From positions 1 to 47,231 of the forward strand of contig NZ_PCMX01000032.1 in assembly GCF_002530675.1 (NCBI RefSeq): a stretch of 47,231 nt of DNA. Reading direction: 5' to 3'. The stretch comes from Flavobacterium columnare NBRC 100251 = ATCC 23463. GTDB taxonomy: Bacteria > Bacteroidota > Bacteroidia > Flavobacteriales > Flavobacteriaceae. Shown one piece after another: positions 1 to 8,764 of the stretch; the first letter of the stretch is position 1, and each line of letters opens with the position of its first letter. The notes under the pieces were generated by a model. The model was not told the DNA's origin. It made no database searches and saw only the letters and a program-made list of their open reading frames with translations. The translations under genes and the position numbers were made by a program.

Positions 1-121
1 CCCAACCAATATAATGAAAAAGAAATATCTAGACCCAAGCAAAAGCTTGAATTAAAATTTCGAGTACAAAGTTACTATTATTTTTATCAAAAAAACAAAG
101 CTTTTAACTAAAAAGGAATAT

Positions 122-150
122 TTTGTTACAAAGTTTTGTTTTTATATTTG
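122..150 (+). promoter_or_regulatory. Bacteroidetes-type promoter of the small lipoprotein gene
   Basis: TTTG at 122-125 and TATATTTG at 143-150 are 17 bases apart, matching the Bacteroidetes sigma-ABfr pattern (TTTG, spacer, TAnnTTTG). Transcription should begin about 157, which favours the ATG at 168 over the in-frame TTG at 123 that lies inside the promoter. Confidence 0.6.
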
Positions 151-167
151 TAAAAAAAATCGAAATA

Positions 168-623
168 ATGAAAAAATTCCACCTTTTCTTACTAACAAGC
201 TTTGTCGTATTAAGCAGTTGTATCAGTACACGAAACACTATTCGAAACATAGATAATAACATAGCTGGTCCCTCACTCGATGAGAAACACAATAGTTTTA
301 TTATTACAAAGAATGCCTCTGATAAAAAATATGCTTTTACTGAGTTTTACCCTGTAAATGTAGGCTTTACCTCAATAGAAGATGGGGAAAACAACCAGAA
401 ACGTTTTTTAAATGCTTTGGCCGGTCCGAAAGGAGAAACTATTTCTTATAAATTAATAGAATCTTGTTGCCCTTTCCCTACTAATAGAGCGGATATAGGC
501 GCAGGTATGTTAGATATTTATGAAATAACCTACCCTGGACAAAACAAACCAGTTTTAGTTTATTTAAACAAATATGAAAAAGGCGAATTGATGATACCGG
601 TAGGATTTACCGCAAAAAAATAA
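168..623 (+). CDS. small secreted lipoprotein, function unknown
   Basis: The product has 151 residues. Residues 1-17 form a hydrophobic signal ending in LSSC, a lipobox with Cys18 as the lipidated residue, so the mature protein should be membrane-anchored outside the cytoplasm. The rest is soluble, with a Cys-Cys pair in the ESCCPFP stretch. From memory, proteins of this type in flavobacteria are often labelled 2-dehydro-3-deoxyphosphooctonate aldolase. This one has no TIM-barrel length or KDO8P synthase motifs, so that name would be a mis-annotation. The start at 168 was chosen because the signal peptide begins there and a promoter overlaps the upstream TTG. The gene converges on the cytochrome gene, with a shared terminator between them. 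Confidence 0.75.
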   Translation: MKKFHLFLLTSFVVLSSCISTRNTIRNIDNNIAGPSLDEKHNSFIITKNASDKKYAFTEFYPVNVGFTSIEDGENNQKRFLNALAGPKGETISYKLIESCCPFPTNRADIGAGMLDIYEITYPGQNKPVLVYLNKYEKGELMIPVGFTAKK

Positions 624-630
624 GAAAACA

Positions 631-669
631 GGGGAATTTGAAACAAAAAGATTGTTTTTTTGATTCCCC
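631..669. terminator. bidirectional terminator between convergent genes
   Basis: GGGGAAT at 631-637 pairs with ATTCCCC at 663-669. An A-rich left arm and T-rich right arm extend the stem and give U-tracts in both directions. It lies between the stop codons of the lipoprotein and cytochrome genes. Confidence 0.6.
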
Positions 670-682
670 TCTTTAAGTCATA

Positions 683-988
683 TTACATTCCGTAGGTCAA
701 ATAATTATACACTAAATTTTTTTGTTCCTCCGTAATTTTTGCTTTAGGAGCCATACGATTTACTGTTTTTACCCAACCTGTCTTATCATGCTTAGATGCG
801 GGAAACAATTTATGACACTTTGCACAATTGTTTTCATACATCATTTTTCCTTCTGTAATTTCAGTAGGCAATTCTTTAACAACGTCCTTTTTACTTTCTA
901 CAGAGGAAATAGGGTAGATTGCTTTTTTGGAACATGAAAAAAGAACGCCTCCTAAAACAATAGCTCCTAGTATTTTTTTATCTAACAT
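683..988 (-). CDS. small c-type cytochrome lipoprotein
   Basis: The product has 101 residues. Residues 1-18 are a signal peptide ending in a lipobox (LFSC, Cys19), so the protein is probably a membrane-anchored periplasmic lipoprotein. Residues 55-59 are CAKCH, the CxxCH site for covalent haem c. Met79, in RMAPKA, is a plausible second axial ligand. This fits a single-haem electron carrier with a short linker (about residues 20-44) between lipid anchor and haem domain. No redox partner is encoded beside it, so its electron donor or acceptor cannot be named. The 3' end faces the lipoprotein gene across a shared terminator. Confidence 0.8.
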   Translation of the reverse strand: MLDKKILGAIVLGGVLFSCSKKAIYPISSVESKKDVVKELPTEITEGKMMYENNCAKCHKLFPASKHDKTGWVKTVNRMAPKAKITEEQKNLVYNYLTYGM

Positions 989-1016
989 AATCTGTTTTTT
1001 TGATTTTGGTAAATAT

Positions 1017-1050
1017 AAAAAATCCCCCTTTTTTTAAAGGTGGGATTTTT
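1017..1050 (-). terminator. rho-independent terminator of the PPIase gene
   Basis: AATCCC at 1021-1026 pairs with GGGATT at 1042-1047, continued inward by CCTTT and AAAGG and outward by A and T runs. On the minus strand the hairpin ends in a T run just after the PPIase stop at 1078. Confidence 0.7.
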
Positions 1051-1077
1051 AAATTATACAAATATAAAATTTAGTTC

Positions 1078-2010
1078 TTATTTCACATCCATTAATTCAA
1101 CGTCGAATACTAAAGTAGCATTTGGTGGAATTACTCCTCCTGCTCCTCTATCGCCATATCCTAAATACGATGGAATTACAAAACGGGCTTTATCCCCCAC
1201 TTGCAACAAAGCTATTCCTTCGTCCCATCCTTCAATCACGTGCCCCTTTCCTAATGGAAAATCGATAGGTTGTTTTCTTTTGTAAGATGAATCAAAAACT
1301 TGACCATTTTCTAAAGACCCTTGGTAATGTACAGAAACTGTTTTCCCTTTTTCTGCTTTCTTCCCTTCCCCTTTTTGAATAATTTTATAACGTAATCCGC
1401 TTTCTGTTTTTTCAAAACCTGCAGATAATTTGTCTACCGCTTCTTCTGCCAAACGTTTTGCTTCTTCTAATCTCTTTACACGTGACCCCTCAAATGTACG
1501 AAAAGCTTCAATAGCATTCCATTTTTCAGCTTCGGCACCTACACGAATAATTTCAATTGACTCAATTAAATCTTCTTGTACCACTGCATCTACTACCTCT
1601 TGCCCTTCTACAACATGACCAAAAACAGTATGCTTACCATCTAACCAAGGCGTTGCGACATGTGTAATAAAAAACTGAGATCCATTAGTCCCTGGACCCG
1701 CATTAGCCATAGATAATACCCCAGGACGATCATGCTTTAAGGAAGGATGAAATTCATCATCAAATTTATACCCTGCATCGCCTGTTCCTGTACCTAGAGG
1801 ACATCCTCCTTGGATCATAAAATCGGGAATAACACGGTGAAATTTTAGTCCGTCATAATATTTTTGCCCTTGAGACTTAACTGAATTCTCTAAATTTCCT
1901 TCTGCTAAACCTACAAAGTTACCAACAGTTCCAGGAGTTAAATCATGTGTTAGCTTCACCAAAATAGCTCCTTTAGAAGTATTAAATTTTGCGTAAATAC
2001 CGTCTTGCAT
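1078..2010 (-). CDS. peptidyl-prolyl isomerase, cyclophilin-FKBP fusion
   Basis: The product has 310 residues and catalyses cis-trans isomerisation of peptidyl-proline bonds. Two isomerase domains are joined. A cyclophilin domain covers about residues 3-165, with FHRVI (57-61), QGG (67-69), SQFFIT (111-116), Trp122 and His127. An FKBP domain covers about residues 204-310, with [18 protein letters not shown], a YLGYG segment and [14 protein letters not shown] charged, Ala/Glu-rich linker lies between. I see no signal peptide, so a cytoplasmic chaperone role is likely. Start: an in-frame GTG at 2013 directly precedes the ATG at 2010, and the ATG is preferred. The dual arrangement is known in Bacteroidetes. 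Confidence 0.93.
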   Translation of the reverse strand: MQDGIYAKFNTSKGAILVKLTHDLTPGTVGNFVGLAEGNLENSVKSQGQKYYDGLKFHRVIPDFMIQGGCPLGTGTGDAGYKFDDEFHPSLKHDRPGVLSMANAGPGTNGSQFFITHVATPWLDGKHTVFGHVVEGQEVVDAVVQEDLIESIEIIRVGAEAEKWNAIEAFRTFEGSRVKRLEEAKRLAEEAVDKLSAGFEKTESGLRYKIIQKGEGKKAEKGKTVSVHYQGSLENGQVFDSSYKRKQPIDFPLGKGHVIEGWDEGIALLQVGDKARFVIPSYLGYGDRGAGGVIPPNATLVFDVELMDVK

Positions 2011-2059
2011 CACTTTATTTTATTAAATTTGAGGAACAAAATTACGATTTTATATTCAA

Positions 2060-2518
2060 ATGAACATCAAAATAATTAGCTATAACTCTAAATATAAAGA
2101 AGATTTCGTCAGACTCAACAAAGCATGGCTGGAAGAGTATTTTTATATAGAACCACATGATATTGCTACTTTTGAAAATGTAGAACAAGATATTATTCAA
2201 AAAGAAGGGATGATCTTTTTTTGTTTGATTGACAATGCCGTTGTGGGTACTGTTGCAATGATCAAAACAAACCCTTTGACTTATGAATTAGCAAAAATGG
2301 CAGTAGATAAGAATTTTCAAGGAATGAAATTAAGCCCATTATTAATGAATGCTTGTATTGATTATGCTGTTTCTCAAAAAGCGAAAAAAATATTTCTTTT
2401 ATCAAGTACGAAACTAATTCCTGCTCTTAATTTATACCGTAAATTCAATTTTATTGAGGTACCATTAGATGAAACCGATTATGTAAGGGCTGATATACAA
2501 ATGGAACTAAAGTTATAA
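2060..2518 (+). CDS. GNAT-family N-acetyltransferase
   Basis: The product has 152 residues, the usual length of a single GNAT domain. The region MAVDKNFQGMKLSPLLMNA (about 84-102) matches the acetyl-CoA pyrophosphate-binding motif A, where Q-x-x-G-x-x is the hallmark. It is followed by KKIFLLSSTKLIPALNLYRKF, a typical strand and helix with the conserved Tyr near the C-terminus. The enzyme should transfer acetyl from acetyl-CoA to an amine, but the acceptor cannot be deduced. It is divergent from the PPIase gene and ends three bases before the methyltransferase start, so the two are probably co-transcribed. Confidence 0.85.
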   Translation: MNIKIISYNSKYKEDFVRLNKAWLEEYFYIEPHDIATFENVEQDIIQKEGMIFFCLIDNAVVGTVAMIKTNPLTYELAKMAVDKNFQGMKLSPLLMNACIDYAVSQKAKKIFLLSSTKLIPALNLYRKFNFIEVPLDETDYVRADIQMELKL

Positions 2519-2521
2519 ATC

Positions 2522-3319
2522 ATGGAAGACTTAAATTATTTAGAAATAAACAGAAAAACTTGGAACGAAAAAACAGCCATTCACATCAATTCTGATTTTT
2601 ATGACACGACTTCCTTTTTAAAAGGGAAATCTACATTAAATGATATTGAATTAAAGCTCTTAGGAAATATTCAAAACAAGAGTATTTTGCACTTACAATG
2701 CCATTTTGGTCAAGACTCTATGTCTTTACAACGAATGGGAGCACAAGTAACAGCAATTGATTTATCTGATAAAGCAATAGAAACCGCTCAATCTTTCAAT
2801 GCTCAATTAGGATTAAACACACGTTTCTTTTGTTGTGATGTATACGACAGTCCTAATCATATTCAAGAAAAATTTGACCTTGTTTTTACTAGCTACGGAA
2901 CTATTGGTTGGTTGCCCAATTTAGATAAATGGGCTCAAGTAGTTTCTCATTTTTTAAAACCTAATGGTCAATTTATTTTTGTAGAATTCCATCCTGTTGT
3001 TTGGATGTTTGATAATGATTTTAAAAAAATATCCTATAATTATTTCAATATAGAAACCATAATAGAAGAGGAGAAAGGAACTTATGGCGATCGAGATTCT
3101 GATATAAAGACAAAAACAATATCGTGGAATCATCCAACGTCAGAAGTATTAAACGCGTTAATTAAAAATGGCCTCCAGATTAATTCTTTTGAGGAATACG
3201 ATTATTCTCCTTATAATTGTTTTAATCAAACAGAAGAATTTGAAAAAGGGAAGTTTAGAATTAAACATTTAAAAAATAAAATCCCTATGATATTCAGTCT
3301 AACAGCTAGTAAAAAATAG
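2522..3319 (+). CDS. class I SAM-dependent methyltransferase
   Basis: The product has 265 residues with a Rossmann-like methyltransferase fold. Motif I is LHLQCHFGQD (57-66), a variant glycine-rich SAM loop, and the acidic residue at the end of strand 2 is Asp80 in VTAIDLS. A later FVEFHPVVWMF segment resembles the post-motif region of small-molecule methyltransferases. The substrate is unknown; nothing in the sequence points to DNA, RNA or quinone. It follows the GNAT gene by three bases and precedes the DUF1569 gene by 47 bases, so these three may form one transcript. Confidence 0.85.
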   Translation: MEDLNYLEINRKTWNEKTAIHINSDFYDTTSFLKGKSTLNDIELKLLGNIQNKSILHLQCHFGQDSMSLQRMGAQVTAIDLSDKAIETAQSFNAQLGLNTRFFCCDVYDSPNHIQEKFDLVFTSYGTIGWLPNLDKWAQVVSHFLKPNGQFIFVEFHPVVWMFDNDFKKISYNYFNIETIIEEEKGTYGDRDSDIKTKTISWNHPTSEVLNALIKNGLQINSFEEYDYSPYNCFNQTEEFEKGKFRIKHLKNKIPMIFSLTASKK

Positions 3320-3366
3320 AACTTAAGACAAAACTCTATACAAACATTATAAAAATACAACATCCA

Positions 3367-3810
3367 ATGAAAAATATATTTATTCCTTCAGACAATGAAG
3401 AATTAATAAATCGTATTGCAAAACTAACACCCGAAACGCAACCCTTATGGGGGAAAATGACCGTAGATCAGATGATGAAACACTGTATTGCTCCAATAGA
3501 TGTTGCTACAGGTGATTTAGTTTTAAAAATCCCTTTTTTAATGAGTTTATTAGGCAAATTAATGAAAAATAAAGTCCTAAATAACAAGTTTAAACACAAT
3601 AGTCCTACCGCGCCTCAATTTATTTTTAAAGAAAAATATGATTTTGAAAAAGTAAAATCAGAATTAATTGAAAAAACACGAAATTTTCAAAACGGAACCG
3701 AAGTTATCAAACTCGCCTTTCATCCTTTTTGGGGCAAATTAACAAGTGAAGACTGGAACAAACTCCAATGGAATCACTTAGATCACCATCTAAGACAGTT
3801 TGGTGTATAA
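3367..3810 (+). CDS. DUF1569 family protein (DinB-like fold)
   Basis: The product has 147 residues. It begins LIxRIxKLxPxTQPLWGKMTVDQMMKHC and ends in WNHLDHHLRQFGV, the arrangement of the DUF1569 family, which is related to DinB/YfiT four-helix metal-binding proteins. Likely metal ligands are the His in MMKHC, the His in FHPFWG and the His residues of NHLDHH. Biochemical function is not established for the family. It is the last gene of the GNAT-methyltransferase run, and trmD follows with its own promoter. Confidence 0.75.
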   Translation: MKNIFIPSDNEELINRIAKLTPETQPLWGKMTVDQMMKHCIAPIDVATGDLVLKIPFLMSLLGKLMKNKVLNNKFKHNSPTAPQFIFKEKYDFEKVKSELIEKTRNFQNGTEVIKLAFHPFWGKLTSEDWNKLQWNHLDHHLRQFGV

Positions 3811-3850
3811 TTCAAGAAGCAACAATTATTTAAAGTTAACAGAAAGTTTG

Positions 3851-3858
3851 TAACTTTG
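3851..3858 (+). promoter_or_regulatory. -7 element upstream of trmD
   Basis: TAACTTTG fits TAnnTTTG and sits 26 bases before the trmD ATG. No clear TTTG is visible at -33, so the call rests on the -7 box alone. Confidence 0.45.
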
Positions 3859-3884
3859 CAGCTTTTAACTTTTTGACTTAAAAA

Positions 3885-4565
3885 ATGCGTATTGATATCA
3901 TAACCGTTTTACCCGAGCTCATGCAAAGCCCTTTTGAAGGTTCTATTATGAAAAGAGCGATCCAAAAGGGATTAGTAGAAGTTCATTTTCATAATTTAAG
4001 AGATTACACCTCTGATAAACGTCGTAGCGTAGACGATTATCAATTTGGAGGCGGTGCTGGTATGGTTATGATGATAGAACCTATTGATAAGTGTATTTCT
4101 AAACTAAAAGAAGAGCGTACTTATGATGAAGTTATTTACATGACTCCTGATGGTGAAACATTACGTCAGCCATTAGCCAACAAAATGTCTATGTATAAAA
4201 ATATTATCATTCTTTGTGGACACTACAAAGGAGTCGATCAAAGAATACGCGATTTACATATTACAAAAGAAATATCTATAGGAGATTATGTTTTGAGTGG
4301 CGGCGAAATTGGAGCTATTGTTTTGTGCGATGCCCTTATACGTCTAATACCAGGTGTTTTAAGTGATGAAACTTCAGCACTCACTGACAGCTTCCAAGAC
4401 AATCTACTTTCTCCCCCCATCTATACACGCCCTGCCGAATACAAAGGAATGAAAGTACCTGATGTCTTACTTAGTGGACACCAAGCCAATATTGACAAAT
4501 GGCGTGAAGAAAAAGCATACGAACACACTAAAAACAGAAGACCTGATCTTTTAGATAATTTATAA
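3885..4565 (+). CDS. trmD: tRNA (guanine37-N1)-methyltransferase
   Basis: The product has 226 residues, normal for TrmD. It methylates N1 of G37, next to the anticodon, using SAM and so prevents +1 frameshifting. It belongs to the SPOUT class with a trefoil knot. The knot signatures are visible: [10 protein letters not shown] (111-120) and GDYVLSGGE (133-141), followed by the C-terminal helical region ending in R-RPDLL. The early [12 protein letters not shown] (51-62) is also highly conserved. trmD is normally close to rplS; here two VGIGT genes and an SDR gene intervene. Confidence 0.97.
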   Translation: MRIDIITVLPELMQSPFEGSIMKRAIQKGLVEVHFHNLRDYTSDKRRSVDDYQFGGGAGMVMMIEPIDKCISKLKEERTYDEVIYMTPDGETLRQPLANKMSMYKNIIILCGHYKGVDQRIRDLHITKEISIGDYVLSGGEIGAIVLCDALIRLIPGVLSDETSALTDSFQDNLLSPPIYTRPAEYKGMKVPDVLLSGHQANIDKWREEKAYEHTKNRRPDLLDNL

Positions 4566-4567
4566 TA

Positions 4568-4608
4568 GGCTTTGTGAAACCAAAAAAATAAGTTTCACAA
4601 AGCCCCAC
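4568..4608. terminator. strong bidirectional terminator between trmD and the SDR gene
   Basis: A perfect 13-bp stem: GGCTTTGTGAAAC at 4568-4580 pairs with GTTTCACAAAGCC at 4592-4604, around an A-rich 11-base loop. It is centred between the convergent stop codons at 4565 and 4612. Confidence 0.85.
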
Positions 4609-4611
4609 TTT

Positions 4612-5427
4612 TTATTTACGTCCTTTAAAATCATTCATCGCATCATAAATACCCAATACATTATCCATAATCCACTCATAAACAGATAAGGGAAATATCC
4701 CTTGTGCTAAACGAATAAACCAGTATGGTAAAGGCATTGCTAAGATTCGAGTTCTTTTTTCTATAGCGCAAATAATTTTTTCGGCTGTTTTTTCGGGTTC
4801 TAATATGGGCAATACTTTTGACTGAACTCCATCAAACATACCTGTATTAATATAATACGGCATAATAGTGGTTACAGAAACGTCTTTTGTTTGTTCTAGC
4901 AACTCTAACCTAAGACTATCACTCCACCCCACAACTGCCCATTTAGAAGCTACATAAACTGACATTTTAGGACTGGATACCAATCCAGCCGATGAAGCAA
5001 TATTACAAATAGCACCATAATTTTGAGCTAACATACCTGGTAAAAACACCCGTGTTGTCTGCATCAGAGCCTCAGCATTAATCAACAGCGTACGAGATAT
5101 TTCACTAGTTGTATGATCTAAAAAGTGTTTCCCAACTACAATTCCGGCATTATTTATTAAAATATCTATTACCCCTATTTCTTTTTTTATTTGATTCGCC
5201 AATGTTACTATCTCTTCTATATTTGATAGATCAACAGTATAAATCTTTATTTTTGATTCGAAAATAGCAAAATCTTTTTTTAATTTTTCTAAGCCTTCTT
5301 TATCTATATCCCAAATAATTATTTCTGATACACCTCGTTCTAAGGCTTTCCGAACCATTATTTTTCCTATTCCCGAAGCTCCTCCGGTAATAAGTACTTT
5401 TTTATTTTCTAATGTTATTCTTGACAT
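4612..5427 (-). CDS. SDR-family NAD(P)-dependent oxidoreductase
   Basis: The product has 271 residues, a classical short-chain dehydrogenase/reductase. The cofactor loop is TGGASGIG (14-21), the structural motif NNAG is at 92-95, and the catalytic set is a Ser in NIASSAG (about 145), Tyr158 and Lys162 (YVASK). Asp40 at the end of strand 2 suggests NAD+ rather than NADP+, but this is weak evidence. The C-terminal third has an aromatic, hydrophobic stretch (MPLPYWFIRLAQGIFPLSVY), as in SDRs acting on lipids or membrane-associated substrates. The substrate is unknown. It is convergent with trmD. Confidence 0.88.
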   Translation of the reverse strand: MSRITLENKKVLITGGASGIGKIMVRKALERGVSEIIIWDIDKEGLEKLKKDFAIFESKIKIYTVDLSNIEEIVTLANQIKKEIGVIDILINNAGIVVGKHFLDHTTSEISRTLLINAEALMQTTRVFLPGMLAQNYGAICNIASSAGLVSSPKMSVYVASKWAVVGWSDSLRLELLEQTKDVSVTTIMPYYINTGMFDGVQSKVLPILEPEKTAEKIICAIEKRTRILAMPLPYWFIRLAQGIFPLSVYEWIMDNVLGIYDAMNDFKGRK

Positions 5428-5744
5428 TAATACTTCTTTTTTTAATATTTACCCCTTATTGTATTGAGTTTTCCGATGAAAACGAACAGCTCAAATAAGA
5501 TAAAAATATAGATATATTTTCTTATAAATGTAATTTTAATAAATTAAAGAAAATAGAATCATTTTTATTTATAATAAATTTCTAATGTGTATGTAATACG
5601 GATTCAATCTCGGTAAAATATTTTCTTCTTAAAAAAAAGTGATTCCTTTTGAATCTCTTTATCGAAGAATCATAAGAAATCACTCTAAAATAATAGTTCA
5701 TTAAACAAAGAACTATTTATCCTAAAATCCCGAAAGAATTTACT
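5428..5744. other. AT-rich gap between the SDR and first VGIGT genes
   Basis: No convincing gene. It contains inverted repeats that could end transcription of the VGIGT gene, for example AATAGTTC at 5692-5699 with GAACTATT at 5710-5717. It also holds one copy of a short dispersed repeat, TAATAAATTTCTAATG, near 5573, which recurs near 9109. Confidence 0.5.
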
Positions 5745-7103
5745 TTAAAAAACTCTATACCATTTATCCAATCCTAACGCAAAGCCCACAGAAGTATTTG
5801 CTGGTAAACTAATTACTCCTGTAAGATTTGTATTAGTAGTCCCCATAACTACATTATAAGATGACCCTCTATGAATTACTACCACATCACCGTATTTATG
5901 TCCTGCCGCAATAGCATTAGCAGCTGTCGGAAGTATAAAATCTGCTAAAGTAGTATTCGTTTGAAGATTACCCGACCAATTACCATCATACTCTTCATAA
6001 GTAGTTAAATCAGCAGGTAATGTATACGGAAACGCTCCTGTACAAGAACAGCTATTAGGCATATATCTTTTTTCGTTTATCTTTGTTACCAAATCACCAT
6101 TATTGTCTACCACTAAATTCTTAGTTCCATCTCCCGTTGTAGATGTTGCGGCAACGTTAGCCCTTTGTTGTGTTAAACGAATTGGAGGGGTTCCTAAAAC
6201 ACCTGAATTAATTTCTACTCTTCTTGAAGGAGTACTAGTTCCTATTCCAACATTTCCTGCATTAGTAATTCTCATTCTTTCATTAAAAAAAGGAGTCAAG
6301 GCAGTTCCTGTAGAAAAGATTATTGATTTTGTATTATTTGCATTAGCAATGTGCATATCTTGTCCGCTTCCTACATAAGACACATCATTTGCTCCTCCTA
6401 TATTATACGCTGTGGGAAAGTTAAACCCTGAATTATTAATTCCCATCCAAGCAAAACCAGAAGTAGCAGTCCCGTTATTAGCTGTAGCTGAATACCCGCT
6501 TTGAGCTTGAAGCCCTGAACTTGTATTTTGAACATTAAATTGAAAAAAATCATTAATATTTCCTGTTGCATTTACAACCGTTTGAACCCCTGTCGTTCCA
6601 GCCGCTACATCAAGTTTGCTCGCAGGAGATGCCGTTCCGATACCTAAATTCCCGTTACTTAACAACCTCATTCTTTCCGTATTATTCGTACGAGTTACAA
6701 AATCAGCCGCATCTGTAGTTCCTACAAAATTAGTTGAGGCAGAAGTCCCCGTATTTCCTGTTAAGGCCCATTGTGAAGGACCTGAACTAGCTTGGCTTGT
6801 TAATAACAACCAACTTGAACCGTTCCAATAATAAAATCCAGGAACCACATTATTAGGTGCTGTTCCTGCCGTAGCTGTATTGTACACAATGGTTCCCGTT
6901 ACGGGTGCTCCTCCTCCTTGTGGATTTACTACTGGAGCTGACGCATTTGAAGATGTTAGAGCTACTTGAGGAGGAACAAAACCATTTGTTGAAGAGTTTA
7001 TCTCTAACGCCCCCCTAGGCTGATCTGTTCCAATCCCTACTTGACCAAAAGAATAAGACGAAACAAAGAAAAAAAATAATGTTTTAAGTAATCTCGTACC
7101 CAT
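5745..7103 (-). CDS. secreted VGIGT-repeat surface protein, copy 1
   Basis: The product has 452 residues. A signal peptide (about 1-20, with FFFFV and ending SYSFGQ) is followed at once by VGIGT, and the motif recurs as LGIGT and VGIGT, each followed by P-x-x-x-LDV or VEIN. This pattern is common in Bacteroidetes surface proteins and resembles phage tail-fibre head regions. The N-terminal ~290 residues are nearly identical to the next gene; the last ~160 are unrelated to it, containing CSCTGAFPYTLP and ending KWYRVF. It is probably exported and fibrous, or adhesin-like. No type IX sorting domain or intramolecular chaperone is visible, so how it is retained at the surface is unclear. The C-terminal part could be the binding module. 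Confidence 0.7.
   Translation of the reverse strand: MGTRLLKTLFFFFVSSYSFGQVGIGTDQPRGALEINSSTNGFVPPQVALTSSNASAPVVNPQGGGAPVTGTIVYNTATAGTAPNNVVPGFYYWNGSSWLLLTSQASSGPSQWALTGNTGTSASTNFVGTTDAADFVTRTNNTERMRLLSNGNLGIGTASPASKLDVAAGTTGVQTVVNATGNINDFFQFNVQNTSSGLQAQSGYSATANNGTATSGFAWMGINNSGFNFPTAYNIGGANDVSYVGSGQDMHIANANNTKSIIFSTGTALTPFFNERMRITNAGNVGIGTSTPSRRVEINSGVLGTPPIRLTQQRANVAATSTTGDGTKNLVVDNNGDLVTKINEKRYMPNSCSCTGAFPYTLPADLTTYEEYDGNWSGNLQTNTTLADFILPTAANAIAAGHKYGDVVVIHRGSSYNVVMGTTNTNLTGVISLPANTSVGFALGLDKWYRVF
6241..7095 (-). repeat. ~855-bp direct repeat shared by the two VGIGT genes, copy 1
   Basis: Aligns with 7902-8756 at a constant offset of 1661 bases, without insertions or deletions and with few substitutions. 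It covers the signal peptide and common repeat region and stops just inside the third VGIGT motif, after which the genes are unrelated. Confidence 0.85.
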
Positions 7104-7369
7104 ATACTTATCGTTTTAATATTTTATTAAAAATACCTTTTAAAGTTTGCGAAATATACAAATTTTCTACAACATCTAATATTCCCTAAATTTATTTACA
7201 TTTCGTATCTAAAAGCACAACTAAAAAGACCTAACTACGGCTCCATTCTATAAAAATTATTTTAGGGATACTTCTCTATTTTCGCCCTATTTTGTTTTCT
7301 TTTCTTATTCTAAAATATTTAAATAAAAAAACTACTTTAAATAGATCTAAAAAACCTATTCCCTTTTCT

Positions 7370-8764
7370 TTAATTCATAACCATAACATCAAAATAGAAT
7401 TGCCCTGCCCAGCAAGATACTGTTCCATTCCCAAGCGTATCATTCCTAGTAATATTAACGGTAATAGAAGATTGCGATTTTGCCGCATAATTTAAAGAAA
7501 AGGTATCAGGATATCCACTATTATTAAGGGCATTAAATATGATTCCTTTAGGGTTGAATGGTAATTGTGGTGAAAAATTATATCTAACCTGTAATCTTTC
7601 TGCACTTATTGGAAAACTCGCATTAGAGGTTTGTTTTGATAATACGGTCCAAGTTACTGTGGTATTTACACCACTTATGGTTGTTACAAAAGAACCCGTT
7701 GAATTTACCGACACATTAGCACATATAGGTATTATCATCCCCTGAAAAGCAGAAATTAAGGGTAAATTACTCGATTGCCAAGTAGCATTTCCATTTGCAT
7801 CGGAAACTAACATTTTACCACTCCCTTCACTACCGTCTACAATTCTTAATGCGGGAGAACCTGTACTGTTAATGTGTAATTTTGTTGTAGGATTAGTAGT
7901 TCCTATTCCAACATTTCCTGCATTAGTAATCCTCATTCTTTCATTAAAAAAAGGAGTCAAGGCAGTTCCTGTAGAAAAGATTATTGATTTTGTATTATTT
8001 GCATTAGCAATGTGCATATCTTGTCCGCTTCCTACATAAGACACATCATTTGCTCCTCCTATATTATACGCTGTGGGAAAGTTAAACCCTGAATTATTAA
8101 TTCCCATCCAAGCAAAACCAGAAGTAGCAGTCCCGTTATTAGCTGTGGCTGAATATCCGCTTTGGGCTTGAAGCCCTGAACTTGTATTTTGAACATTAAA
8201 TTGAAGAAAATCATTAATATTTCCTGTTGCATTTACAAGCGTTTGCCTCCCCGTAACTCCAGCTGCTACATCAAGTTTAGCTGTAGGAGAAGCCGTTCCG
8301 ATACCTAAATTCCCGTTACTTAACAACCTCATTCTTTCCGTATTATTCGTACGAGTTACAAAATCAGCCGCATCTGTAGTTCCTACAAAGTTAGTTGAGG
8401 CAGAAGTCCCCATATTTCCTGTTAAGGCCCATTGCGAGGCCCCTGAACTAGCTTGGCTTGTTAATAACAACCAACTTGAACCGTTCCAATAATAAAATCC
8501 AGGCACCACATTATTAGGTGCTGTTCCTGCCGTAGCTGTATTGTACACAATGGTTCCCGTTACGGGTGCTCCTCCTCCTTGTGGATTTACTACTGGAGCT
8601 GACGCATTTGAAGATGTTAGAGCTACTTGAGGAGGAACAAAACCATTTGTTGAAGAGTTTATTTCTAATGCTCCTCTAGGTTGGTCTGTTCCAATCCCTA
8701 CTTGACCAAAAGAATAAGACGAAACAAAGAAAAAAAATAATGTTTTAAGTAATTTTCTATACAT
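7370..8764 (-). CDS. secreted VGIGT-repeat surface protein, copy 2
   Basis: The product has 464 residues. It carries the same signal peptide (LLKTLFFFFVSSYSFGQ) and the same first ~290 residues as copy 1, with three VGIGT/LGIGT motifs. The tail is distinct (from about residue 300): a LVSDANGNATWQS linker, then a beta-rich domain with FQGMIIPICANVSVNSTG and ending FYFDVMVMN. The start at 8764 (MYRKLLKTLF) matches the paralogue; an upstream in-frame TTG at 8791 would put extra residues before the signal peptide. The gene lies 266 bases upstream of copy 1, in the same orientation. Functional inference is as for copy 1: surface fibre or adhesin with a swappable end. Confidence 0.7.
   Translation of the reverse strand: MYRKLLKTLFFFFVSSYSFGQVGIGTDQPRGALEINSSTNGFVPPQVALTSSNASAPVVNPQGGGAPVTGTIVYNTATAGTAPNNVVPGFYYWNGSSWLLLTSQASSGASQWALTGNMGTSASTNFVGTTDAADFVTRTNNTERMRLLSNGNLGIGTASPTAKLDVAAGVTGRQTLVNATGNINDFLQFNVQNTSSGLQAQSGYSATANNGTATSGFAWMGINNSGFNFPTAYNIGGANDVSYVGSGQDMHIANANNTKSIIFSTGTALTPFFNERMRITNAGNVGIGTTNPTTKLHINSTGSPALRIVDGSEGSGKMLVSDANGNATWQSSNLPLISAFQGMIIPICANVSVNSTGSFVTTISGVNTTVTWTVLSKQTSNASFPISAERLQVRYNFSPQLPFNPKGIIFNALNNSGYPDTFSLNYAAKSQSSITVNITRNDTLGNGTVSCWAGQFYFDVMVMN
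7902..8756 (-). repeat. ~855-bp direct repeat shared by the two VGIGT genes, copy 2
   Basis: Partner of 6241-7095. Differences cluster around the second LGIGT motif (ASPTAKLDVAAGVTGRQT here against ASPASKLDVAAGTTGVQT), while long stretches to either side are identical. Confidence 0.85.
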
